Positions 1 to 6,398 of a DNA stretch of 7,799 nucleotides are shown in pieces (position 1 is the stretch's first letter; each line of letters starts with the position of its first letter). The stretch is from DATJSN01 sp035504095 (GTDB lineage Bacteria; Planctomycetota; Phycisphaerae; WQYP01). The notes beneath the pieces are model-generated. The model had not been told where the DNA came from. It worked only from the letters and a program-made list of their open reading frames with translations, and made no database searches. The stretch spans positions 1 to 7,799 of the forward strand of contig DATJSN010000003.1 of assembly GCA_035504095.1 (NCBI GenBank), read 5' to 3'. The position numbers and the translations under genes were made by a program.

Positions 1-140
1 TGGCCGCAAGGAAGAGCGACAAGGCGGGTTTGCAAAACCCCGTCGCGGAGCGATGACGCAGCGGACGACCCTGTGTGTGCCAACCCGAAGGGTCGCTTTA
101 AGCGACGCAGACGCTATAGCTGGAGTGGAACTGCTCTAAT
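1..140. other. GC-rich segment with hairpins, no gene recognised
   Basis: This stretch is GC-rich compared with the DNA just after it and carries two clear inverted repeats. One is GGGTTT (26-31) / AAACCC (35-40) with a GCA loop, which can be extended by GAC (18-20) / GTC (42-44) around a bulge. The other is GTCGCT (92-97) / AGCGAC (101-106) with a 3-nt loop, overlapping an alternative ACCC/GGGT stem. A reading frame is open from the left edge to 207, but its peptide is arginine-rich, resembles no family I know and runs into the repeat that follows. The segment could be the tail of a structured RNA or an intergenic repeat cut by the window edge. I cannot name a family. Confidence 0.35.
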
Positions 141-316
141 GCAGGAAAAATCAACCCGTGACAGCGTGACAACATCGGTAAATATAGGGTTTATTTACAC
201 TTTCTAAGCGTGACAAATGAAAATGATGTCACGGTTGAAAAAATGCAAAATGTGCTGGAATTTAAGGGATTGTCACGTTGTCACGCCTCGGCGGCCAAAA
301 ATAGGAGCAATAAACC
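141..316. repeat. Palindromic GTGACA repeat, copy A
   Basis: The unit starts with GCAGGAAAAATCAACC and ends with GGCCAAAAATAGGAG followed by AATAAACCC; the same two ends flank a second copy at 486-663. Inside are three GTGACA hexamers (158-163, 166-171, 210-215) and three reverse complements TGTCAC (227-232, 271-276, 279-284). Each pair is exactly mirror-placed about position 221. The sequence between the hexamers is not generally complementary, so this is not one long hairpin but a symmetric set of short sites. It may be a mobile or REP-like intergenic element or a multi-site binding region. No open reading frame in it looks genuine. Confidence 0.7.
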
Positions 317-370
317 CTAATATGTGTTTAGTGTCTCTAACAAAATTAAAGCGGGAGCTATTAATACTTT

Positions 371-454
371 CGTGTTTTTCGTGGTTCAAAATCGTTGTGT
401 CGTCGTGTCGTTGTGGTGAAACATTCTCTCTGTGGTCTCTGTGAACTCTGTGGC
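371..454 (+). repeat. Compound short-tandem repeat, copy 1
   Basis: Three adjacent 8-bp units of the form CGTNGTGK lie at 393-416 (CGTTGTGT, CGTCGTGT, CGTTGTGG). After a short A-rich spacer come three 9-bp units CTCTGTGNN at 428-454. TTCGTG-type words precede them at about 370-385. The same two modules recur at 1538-1622 and 6639-6690 in the same orientation, so this is a dispersed intergenic repeat family and not chance. Conceptual peptides from either strand are low-complexity products of the repeat and should not be called genes. Confidence 0.7.
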
Positions 455-485
455 AAAATCGTTTTCTTACATATTCGGGACTAAA

Positions 486-663
486 GCAGGAAAAATCCAA
501 CCGTTACAGCGCTACAACCCCTGAAAATATAGATGTTTCCTCCACTCTTAAAGGCGCAACAAGCACTAATCATGTTACGGATCAGAAAGTGTGAAATACT
601 CTATAAAATAAGCCTTTGTAACGTTGTTGCGCTTAGAAGGCCAAAAATTGGAGAAAAAAACCC
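486..663. repeat. Palindromic repeat, diverged copy B
   Basis: This is a relative of the unit at 141-316. It opens with GCAGGAAAAATCCAACC and closes with GGCCAAAAATTGGAG followed by an A-run and CCC. Hexamers of the form GYNACA sit at the equivalent places: GTTACA 503-508, GCTACA 511-516, GCAACA 556-561. Their inverted partners are TGTTAC 573-578, TGTAAC 617-622 and TGTTGC 625-630, mirror-placed about 566.5-567. Much of the remaining interior has diverged, yet the spacing and the hexamer symmetry are kept. No gene is visible inside it. Confidence 0.65.
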
Positions 664-808
664 GACCACGTAGTTACACTGAGGAACAAAATGCAGCCGT
701 CGTTGCGGCGAAATCTGCGGATTGTATGTCGTGGCCCGTGCCGCACTGATCTGCAGGAAAATATGGACTCGGATTACAATAAAAGGTATCATTGGTTGTG
801 GAGTTGCT

Positions 809-1039
809 ATGGTACTGCTTGATCGAGTGACACAACAGGCTGGAGTGATGGGGGGAAAGCCGTGTATCCGCGGTATGCGCGTCACTGTAGGGATGATCGT
901 GAATCAAATTGGAGCCGGTCATACCATCGAAGATCTTTTGAAAGCATATCCCTATCTTGAGCGCGAGGACATTCTTCAAGCGCTTCGTTACGCCGCCTGG
1001 CGTGTTGAAGAGCAGGAAATCCTCCTGCCGTCAACTTAA
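809..1039 (+). CDS. DUF433 family antitoxin
   Basis: A 76-aa protein of the DUF433 family, which typically serves as the antitoxin partner of DUF5615 PIN-like toxins and is expected to act in the cytoplasm by binding the toxin and probably its own promoter. The family core is easy to read: GGKPCIRGMRVTV (residues 15-27), then an amphipathic stretch with AGHTIEDLL, then YPYLEREDILQALRYAAW (47-64). The length matches the usual 70-80 aa. I chose ATG 809 because GTGGAG at 798-803 is a good ribosome binding site with 5-nt spacing; the frame is open back to 722, but the extra 29 residues do not belong to the family. The toxin gene follows after 39 nt, so the two are probably co-transcribed. The toxin-antitoxin role is inferred from family and pairing. 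Confidence 0.87.
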   Translation: MVLLDRVTQQAGVMGGKPCIRGMRVTVGMIVNQIGAGHTIEDLLKAYPYLEREDILQALRYAAWRVEEQEILLPST

Positions 1040-1078
1040 GACCTTGACTTTTAAAACATATAGCGTCAATTTGTCGGC

Positions 1079-1453
1079 GTGAAGTTGATTGTCGACATGA
1101 ATCTATCTCCCTTCTGGGTGCCTTTGTTGCGCAATGCCGGATATGAGGCAGAACATTGGTCAAAATTGGGTCCCGCCAACGCTACAGATATTCAGATTAT
1201 GACGTATGCCGCAAAACATAATTTTGTCGTGTTAACCTATGACTTGGATTTTGGAGCAATATTGGCGGCCACTGGTGGCGCCAAACCCAGTGTGATTCAG
1301 ATTCGTGCGCCTGACGTGGCGCCTGAAGTGATCGGAAAACAGTTAATTGCTTCTTTAAAACAAGTGGAATTGGAACTGCAAGCCGGAGCCTTGGTCACCG
1401 TGGAACCCGATCGGCACAGGTTGCGGCTCTTGCCGTTGCCGGAACAGAAATAA
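1079..1453 (+). CDS. DUF5615 PIN-like toxin
   Basis: A 124-aa protein resembling the DUF5615 (PIN-like, Mut7-C related) family, a presumed RNase toxin acting in the cytoplasm. Visible family landmarks are D6 in LIVDMNLSP, D37 in NATDIQIM, and T53, D55, D57, F58 in VLTYDLDFG. The acidic residues at these places would form the metal-binding nuclease centre. The usual DEN triplet is DMN here. R76 follows in the conserved VIQIR strand. The start is GTG with no strong ribosome binding site, which suggests weak translation relative to the antitoxin, a common arrangement. The gene sits 39 nt behind the DUF433 gene; that gap has a small TTGAC/GTCAA inverted repeat (1044-1048 / 1065-1069). Nuclease activity is inferred from the fold family. 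Confidence 0.85.
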   Translation: MKLIVDMNLSPFWVPLLRNAGYEAEHWSKLGPANATDIQIMTYAAKHNFVVLTYDLDFGAILAATGGAKPSVIQIRAPDVAPEVIGKQLIASLKQVELELQAGALVTVEPDRHRLRLLPLPEQK

Positions 1454-1537
1454 TTTTGCTTTGTCTCCCGACACCCGACTCCCTACTCGATTCACATACG
1501 CATCGCCTTCACCTAAATCCCCGATTTGTATTTATAT

Positions 1538-1622
1538 CTCTGTGTTCTCTGTGGCAACAAACGTTGTGTCGTAGTGGTAAAAAAACTCTGTGTTTCTCCG
1601 TGGCACTCCGTGTCCCCTGTGG
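1538..1622 (+). repeat. Compound short-tandem repeat, copy 2
   Basis: This fills most of the gap between the toxin gene and the convergent transporter operon. Two CTCTGTGNN units (1538-1555) precede two 8-bp units CGTTGTGT and CGTAGTGG (1562-1577). Then comes a run of seven A (1579-1585), then CTCTGTG, CTCCGTG and CTCCGTG (1586-1612) ending in CCTGTGGTG. It uses the same modules as 371-454 and 6639-6690 in the same orientation, with different unit counts. Any reading frame across it merely translates the repeat. Confidence 0.7.
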
Positions 1623-1631
1623 TGAACGTCA

Positions 1632-1644
1632 GCGGCCTCGCCGC
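1632..1644 (-). terminator. Small GC hairpin after the importer operon
   Basis: GCGGC (1632-1636) and GCCGC (1640-1644) form a perfect 5-bp stem with a 3-nt loop, starting one base beyond the stop codon of the last permease gene. No T-run follows directly on the - strand; the nearest is seven T at 1585-1579. It could help end the operon transcript or protect its 3' end, but it is not a textbook intrinsic terminator. Confidence 0.25.
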
Positions 1645-1645
1645 A

Positions 1646-2617
1646 CTACTCTGGCCACGCACGCCCCAGCGCCTGTGGCCCGGCGCGGCGTTGTGATAAA
1701 AATGCCAGCATCAGTAGCGCTGCCAGATAGGGGAGCATCTGGAAATATTCAAACGGAATGTGCTGCATGGCCTGCAGCCACGCGCTGGTGGACGTGTAAC
1801 GGGCGGTCTGCAGCGTCTGCTGGAAACTATTTAAAAATCCGAACAGCAAACAGCCGAAGATAAGGCCCGTCATGCTCCAGCGCCCGAAAATGACCAAAAC
1901 CAGAACCACGAATCCCTGCCCGCCGGTCATATTCACAACAAACGATTGTGTTCGCATGATGCTCAGGTATGCGCCCGCGGCGCCGGCACAGGAACCGGCA
2001 AAAATTACGCAGAGCGTACGGGTAAGGCGAATCTTCACGCCGGCCGCGGCGCAGGTTTCCGGTGAATCGCCCAGCGCGCGGATGATTAACCCCGCCCGCG
2101 TATGACGAAGAATCCACCATGCGGCAATGGCCAGCAGAATGGTGAAGTAAAAAATTCCATACTGGCTCAATAGCGCCGGTCCGACAAATGGAATTTGCGA
2201 TAGACAGGGAATGTTAAGCGGTGAAAAAGCGGCGTTAGCGGGTAAAGCGGTGGGAAGGTCGCTGTTTTGACGCCAATTTTCAAATATCGCCCAGATGGTG
2301 GCGCTTAGACCCGCGGCCAGAAGATTCAGCGCCGTTCCCGTGACGATCTGGTCGGCCCGCGCTCCGATCGTGACCAGCGCAAAAAGCAAGGCAACCAATA
2401 TGCCGGCAAAAATTGCCGCAGCCAGGCCTAACCATCCATTGCCGGTAACCTCGGCGACGGTAAAAGCGGCGATGCACCCACTGAGCATCAACCCCTCAAT
2501 GCCGATGTTGATTACGCCGGAAAGTTCGCCGACCAGTTCCCCGATGCCGGCCAGAATCAAAGGCGTAGCAGCGCTGACGGTTTGCTCTGTCAGGAATGTT
2601 ACGGTGCTTTCGCTCAC
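1646..2617 (-). CDS. ABC importer permease 2, BMP/nucleoside type
   Basis: A 323-aa, strongly hydrophobic inner-membrane permease of the branched-chain/sugar permease superfamily (BPD_transp_2), of the kind paired with BMP-family binders, such as the second permease of nucleoside importers (NupQ/YufQ-like). Family signatures are GELSGVINIGIEGLML (residues 30-45), QIVTGTALNLLAAG (90-103), TRAGLIIRALGDSP ending in AAAGV (173-194), and MTGGQGFVVLVLVIFGRW (230-247). Several membrane helices are evident. The start is GTG, supported by AGAGGT (2629-2624) 6 nt upstream. It overlaps the stop of the preceding permease gene by 4 nt (GTGA), so translation is probably coupled. It is the last gene of the operon. 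The transported ligand cannot be read from the sequence. Confidence 0.92.
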   Translation of the reverse strand: MSESTVTFLTEQTVSAATPLILAGIGELVGELSGVINIGIEGLMLSGCIAAFTVAEVTGNGWLGLAAAIFAGILVALLFALVTIGARADQIVTGTALNLLAAGLSATIWAIFENWRQNSDLPTALPANAAFSPLNIPCLSQIPFVGPALLSQYGIFYFTILLAIAAWWILRHTRAGLIIRALGDSPETCAAAGVKIRLTRTLCVIFAGSCAGAAGAYLSIMRTQSFVVNMTGGQGFVVLVLVIFGRWSMTGLIFGCLLFGFLNSFQQTLQTARYTSTSAWLQAMQHIPFEYFQMLPYLAALLMLAFLSQRRAGPQALGRAWPE

Positions 2618-3741
2618 GCGCGCACCTCTTGCGTCGTGGGCTCGTTGATTAAATCAGCCTGTTTGACGCGCAGCTTGCGGCGGAATGAGTAGGCCGTGAT
2701 CATGAGCATCAGAACGATGACCACGGCTTTAATCATATCAGCGGCGTCGTGCGGCAGTCCCAGATTTTCTTCCACGTGGCGCGAGCCGGTGTCCAACATG
2801 CCGAAAAAAATCGCCGCCGCGGCAATGCCCAAAGGATTCAGACGACCCAAAAGCGCCACAGCAATACCGGCGTAGCCATAGTCGCCGATGTCGGTGCTTA
2901 GAAAATGAGACACACCCAAAACCTGCAAAGCCCCGCCCAGGCCGGCGCAGGAACCGGCGATGAACATGACCATGAATTGCCGACGCGAGACCGGAATGCC
3001 GGAGAGCATCGCGGCGCTGGGGTTAAGCCCCAGCACGAGAGTTTGGAAACCAAAAACGCTTTTGGATTGCACAAGGGAAAGCAGAATGGCCAAAAGAAAA
3101 ACCAGCGGCACGCCCAAATGAAGATTGGTGAATTTCATCAGCACCGGCAGCCAGTACGCCTGGTCAATATTTGGGCTTACCGCCGCCGAAGTGCCCGCGG
3201 CCTGCAGTGGTCCGCGCAGCAGAGCCTGAACGAGGTAAAACGCGACGAAGTTCATCAGAATGGTGGAAAGAACCACCGGCACGCTGCGATAGCGTTCCAG
3301 CGCCATGGCGGCCAGTGCCCAGATTCCTCCGGCCAGCGCGCCGCCGATGATGGCGATGGGAATGGCCAAATACTGTGGTTGCAGCGGCATCCAACGCGTC
3401 GTCAGGGCCACGGCGGCCAATGCCCCAAGAAAAAATTGTCCCTGTCCGCCGATGTTAAAAATGCCGGCGCGAAACGCCAGCCCCGCCGCCAGTCCGGTTA
3501 GAAGCAGGGGACAAGCGGCGGTGAATGAATCGGCGATGCCGAATCTTCCAATGAGTGCGCCATGCGTCCAAACCTGCAGAACTTCCAATGGAGAATAACC
3601 AGCGATGGTCAAACCGGTGAGTACCAGGGCAGTGGCGGCAATGCAGGCCAGAATAGTCATGCCGATGGAAATGATTTCGGGGATGAATCGGTGCAATAAG
3701 GACGAACCCCGGGCGGAGAATGTTTTGGCGGAGTTGTTCAT
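2614..3741 (-). CDS. ABC importer permease 1, BMP/nucleoside type
   Basis: A 375-aa inner-membrane permease, the longer partner of the pair (NupP/YufP-like, BPD_transp_2 family). After a short cytoplasmic N-terminus comes a first membrane helix at about residues 20-48. The hallmark FNIGGQGQFFLGA lies at 95-107, a second conserved loop GLNPSAAMLSGI at 238-249, and GYAGIAVALLGRLNPLGI at 289-306. A charged C-terminal tail follows the last helix (about 337-352). The ATG directly abuts the TAA of the ATPase gene with no gap, and GGGA just inside the end of that gene can serve as ribosome binding site. It should form the heterodimeric channel with the next permease, energised by the upstream-encoded ATPase. 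Length and motifs look intact. Confidence 0.93.
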   Translation of the reverse strand: MNNSAKTFSARGSSLLHRFIPEIISIGMTILACIAATALVLTGLTIAGYSPLEVLQVWTHGALIGRFGIADSFTAACPLLLTGLAAGLAFRAGIFNIGGQGQFFLGALAAVALTTRWMPLQPQYLAIPIAIIGGALAGGIWALAAMALERYRSVPVVLSTILMNFVAFYLVQALLRGPLQAAGTSAAVSPNIDQAYWLPVLMKFTNLHLGVPLVFLLAILLSLVQSKSVFGFQTLVLGLNPSAAMLSGIPVSRRQFMVMFIAGSCAGLGGALQVLGVSHFLSTDIGDYGYAGIAVALLGRLNPLGIAAAAIFFGMLDTGSRHVEENLGLPHDAADMIKAVVIVLMLMITAYSFRRKLRVKQADLINEPTTQEVRA

Positions 3742-5295
3742 TTATTTCCCATCATGCGGCGCAGTCGTCGAGGGATCATCAGACTCGTGGCCCAGCATCA
3801 GTTCACCGATCCGTTCACGGGTTGTATCGGGCCATTGGCTATCCATAAGCCGGCCGGAGTACATCACCAGCACGCGATCACTAATGGTTAATAATTCATC
3901 CAGATCGCTATGAATCATCAATACGCCCGCGCCGGCTTCACGAGCATCCAGCAGCCGGCGCATCACAAACGCGGATGCGCCAACGTCCAGGCCGCGCGTA
4001 GGATTTACCGCCAGGATCAGCGGCGGGTGGTCGTCGAGTTCCCTTGCCAGAACGGTTTTCTGCTGGTTGCCGCCGGAAAGCGACGCGACTGGGTCGTCAA
4101 TTTGGCCAAACCGAATGTCATAGCGCGCCGCCAATTCAAGGGCGCGCATTCGCCACCGGTTCAGACGCCGCAATCCCCAGGTGGCATACGGCCGGGTACG
4201 ATGATCCTTAAGCATCAGGTTGTCGCGTATGGAAAGCGGCATGATCAGCGCGTCGCGCTGGCGGTCTTCGGGAATACAACCAATAACTCGATACAAAGGC
4301 TGATCGGGTAAGCGACGATCGATTTTAATTTTGCCGCTTGTTAGTCGCGTCCGGCCCACAATGCAGTCGAATAATTCCGACTGGCCGTTTCCATCCACGC
4401 CGGCGATGCCGACAATTTCTCCGGCGTGAACGGTGAGATTCACGTCGTAAAGCTGCTGTTTCTGTGGTTTTCGTCCCAGCGTGAGAGATTCAATTTGTAA
4501 CACGGGGTTGCCGCGCGTTGCGCCTGAAGCAGGAATTTTTCGGCGGTCGACCCGCGGCAGTTGTACTTCTGCGCCGATCATATAACGGGCGATCTGCGCG
4601 GCATCCAGCGTTCCCAGCGGCCCGGTATAGGCCACGGCGCCGCGCCGCAAAATCGTGAGGTTGTCGCAAATCTGCCCAACCTCGGCGAGTTTATGACTGA
4701 TGAAAATGATGCTGATGGATTGCGTCCTTGCGAGGAGCTTGAGCGATTCAAGCAGCGCGGAAACTTCCTGAGGCGCCAGTGACGCGGTTGGTTCATCCAG
4801 AATCAGTATCCGGCCTCCCATGATCAAAGCCTTAAGGACTTCAACCCTTTGCTGCTGACCGACGGCCAATTCCCGGATGGGACGATTGACATCGACGCTC
4901 CAGTGCAATTTGCCCGCCCAGTCGAGAATCTGCCGGGTCAACGCGGCGCGGCGCAGCGAAAATAGCCCGCGGCCCGCGGCCAGCGCCACGTTTTCCAGAA
5001 CGCTCAATGAGGAAACGAGTTTAAAATTCTGATGCACCATGCCCATACCCAGACGGTGGGCAACCAGGGGCGAGCGAATATGAACTTTCTTTTCATCGAG
5101 AAAGATTTCGCCTTCATCCGGCTGTGCCAGGCCAAAAAGAATGTTCATAAGCGTCGACTTGCCGGCGCCGTTTTCGCCCAGAACGCCGTGAATTTCTCCC
5201 GGGGCAATTTGCAGAGAAACGCCGGTGAGTGCCTGTACAGGGCCGTAGGCTTTGCTGATGTTTTGGACGCGCAATGCAGGAAGTGGATCGGCCAT
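3742..5295 (-). CDS. Two-domain ABC importer ATPase, BMP/nucleoside type
   Basis: A 517-aa cytoplasmic ATPase with two fused nucleotide-binding domains, like NupO/YufO of nucleoside importers and RbsA of sugar importers. The N-domain has Walker A GENGAGKST (40-48), Q-loop Q89 in MVHQNF, a modified signature AVGQQQR (144-150), Walker B ILILDEPT (163-170) and switch H201. The C-domain has a degenerate Walker A GVDGNGQSE (299-307) without the lysine, a canonical signature LSGGNQQK (406-413), and a Walker B-like LILAVNPTRGLD (426-437) in which the catalytic glutamate is replaced by N431. This asymmetry is usual in the family and implies one fully active ATP site. The gene begins 21 nt after the binding-protein gene; its ribosome binding site is weak. 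Confidence 0.94.
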   Translation of the reverse strand: MADPLPALRVQNISKAYGPVQALTGVSLQIAPGEIHGVLGENGAGKSTLMNILFGLAQPDEGEIFLDEKKVHIRSPLVAHRLGMGMVHQNFKLVSSLSVLENVALAAGRGLFSLRRAALTRQILDWAGKLHWSVDVNRPIRELAVGQQQRVEVLKALIMGGRILILDEPTASLAPQEVSALLESLKLLARTQSISIIFISHKLAEVGQICDNLTILRRGAVAYTGPLGTLDAAQIARYMIGAEVQLPRVDRRKIPASGATRGNPVLQIESLTLGRKPQKQQLYDVNLTVHAGEIVGIAGVDGNGQSELFDCIVGRTRLTSGKIKIDRRLPDQPLYRVIGCIPEDRQRDALIMPLSIRDNLMLKDHRTRPYATWGLRRLNRWRMRALELAARYDIRFGQIDDPVASLSGGNQQKTVLARELDDHPPLILAVNPTRGLDVGASAFVMRRLLDAREAGAGVLMIHSDLDELLTISDRVLVMYSGRLMDSQWPDTTRERIGELMLGHESDDPSTTAPHDGK

Positions 5296-5316
5296 GAAAG
5301 CACTTTCAACAGGTTC

Positions 5317-6351
5317 TTAGTTCGAAGAAAAGAGAATTTTACCGGCCTGGATTTTGGCCTCGGCGGCGTCGACGGATTTGACCATCTCCGGGGTAATCAC
5401 CGTACCGATGAGTTTTGGGTTAAGCACCGCGATGCAAACGCCATTTTGCGAGTTTTCCACGACTACTCCTGGTTTGAATGTGCCATCCATGACCGATTTA
5501 ATGACGTGAGCGTACGCGGTTTTCATATCGATCACAGCGCTGGCCAGCGTATATTGGCTGCATGTGGGATTGTCGTTTTGATTGGAGTTGGATCCAAATA
5601 CGTAAACCGGATGATCGTGAAGCGACGGGTTCTGATCGGCCTGACTGACCGCTTCAAAGACTCCCTGGCTGGCGGCGTCCACGTCCTGGTAAATAACATC
5701 GATTCCCTGTTGGATGTACGCTTCAGCCTGGCTTTTAGACAAGGCCGTTTGATTCCAATCGGTATAAGATTCGGCCACGGTGATATTGGGATTCACGCTG
5801 CGCGCCCCGGCGAGAAAACCGTGATAGCAGACGGTAACCGCCGGCGCCGCCTCGCCACCAATGAAACCGAGTTTGCCGGTTTTGGATATCTGTGCCGCAA
5901 GTACGCCGAGCACATAAGAAGGCTGTGAAAGGTCGAAATTCAGCGCCATCACGTTGGGTGCCGACTGATCGGTGCCGGAAACGATGAACTTGGTATTGGT
6001 GCCCATGGCGGCAATCTGCTGGGCGGGCGTGAGAAACTCATAGCCGTGGCCGATGACCACGTCGTAATTATCGCTCACCGCGTAATCGCGCATCATGCTA
6101 ACGGCCTGGATCGGTGAAACGTGTTCTACGGCGGAGACATGGGCGCCGAATTCTTTGGCGACGGCGAGTATGGCATTCCTGCCATTCTCCGACCAGCCGC
6201 CATCTGTATACGAACCGGAAACGATGAAGGCGATATTCAGAGGAGCGTTGGCATCTGCCAGAGTTGTGCGAGTAGCGCCGATGAAAAATGTAAGAAGAAG
6301 AAAAAGTGGCGTGGCAATTATCGTCAATTTTTTAAATTTAATGCGTTTCAT
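5317..6351 (-). CDS. BMP-family periplasmic substrate-binding protein
   Basis: A 344-aa solute-binding protein of the BMP/PnrA-like family (Med/Bmp domain), the ligand receptor of the importer encoded downstream. It has a Sec signal peptide: basic start KRIKFKK, hydrophobic core at about residues 9-26, and likely cleavage after ADA (32-34). No lipobox cysteine is present, unlike the lipoprotein members known from Firmicutes and spirochaetes. Domain landmarks are DGGWSENGRNA (50-60), the usual ligand-loop position; DVVIGHGYEF (97-106); GKLGFIGG (159-166); and GIDVIYQDVDAASQGVFEA (216-234). I chose ATG 6351, with CAGGAG (6366-6361) 9 nt upstream, over a TTG 21 nt earlier that would precede that site. 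Known family ligands are mainly nucleosides; the ligand here is not determined. Three cysteines (175, 264, 306) lie in the mature part. Confidence 0.92.
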   Translation of the reverse strand: MKRIKFKKLTIIATPLFLLLTFFIGATRTTLADANAPLNIAFIVSGSYTDGGWSENGRNAILAVAKEFGAHVSAVEHVSPIQAVSMMRDYAVSDNYDVVIGHGYEFLTPAQQIAAMGTNTKFIVSGTDQSAPNVMALNFDLSQPSYVLGVLAAQISKTGKLGFIGGEAAPAVTVCYHGFLAGARSVNPNITVAESYTDWNQTALSKSQAEAYIQQGIDVIYQDVDAASQGVFEAVSQADQNPSLHDHPVYVFGSNSNQNDNPTCSQYTLASAVIDMKTAYAHVIKSVMDGTFKPGVVVENSQNGVCIAVLNPKLIGTVITPEMVKSVDAAEAKIQAGKILFSSN

Positions 6352-6398
6352 TGATAATAACTCCTGTAGCAAAGGAACTTATTATCGATGAGAAAATG

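Noticed and set aside
217..500. Short frames of 75 codons on both strands
   Set aside because: They run through repeat copy A and the CGTNGTG/CTCTGTG modules, and their peptides simply mirror the repeats.
141..663. A CRISPR array, considered because of the repeated flanking words
   Set aside because: There are only two copies, their interiors are homologous and not unique spacers, and no cas gene is nearby.
722..808. N-terminal extension of the antitoxin frame back to ATG 722
   Set aside because: The extra 29 residues lie outside the DUF433 core, and ATG 809 has a far better ribosome binding site (GTGGAG, 5-nt spacing).
691..822. 43-codon frame with a GAGGAA ribosome-binding-like site, overlapping the antitoxin start
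   Set aside because: The site and ATG look plausible as a leader peptide, but the peptide matches nothing and the region reads better as a frameshifted relic. There is too little to call a gene.
1456..1863. 135-codon + strand frame after the toxin gene
   Set aside because: Its first half translates the CTCTGTG/CGTTGTGT repeat and its second half is antisense to the C-terminal part of permease 2.
2905..3501. 198-codon + strand frame opposite permease 1
   Set aside because: The peptide is low-complexity (rich in Q, H, R and G), and the opposite strand encodes a clear permease with all its signatures.
5032..5928. 298-codon open frame on the + strand antisense to the ATPase and binding-protein genes
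   Set aside because: It spans the junction of two strongly supported - strand genes, its peptide shows no family motif, and long antisense frames are expected opposite GC-rich genes.
6352..6372. TTG start 21 nt upstream for the binding protein
   Set aside because: It would place the good CAGGAG site inside the coding region; ATG 6351 is correctly spaced from that site and gives a standard signal peptide.
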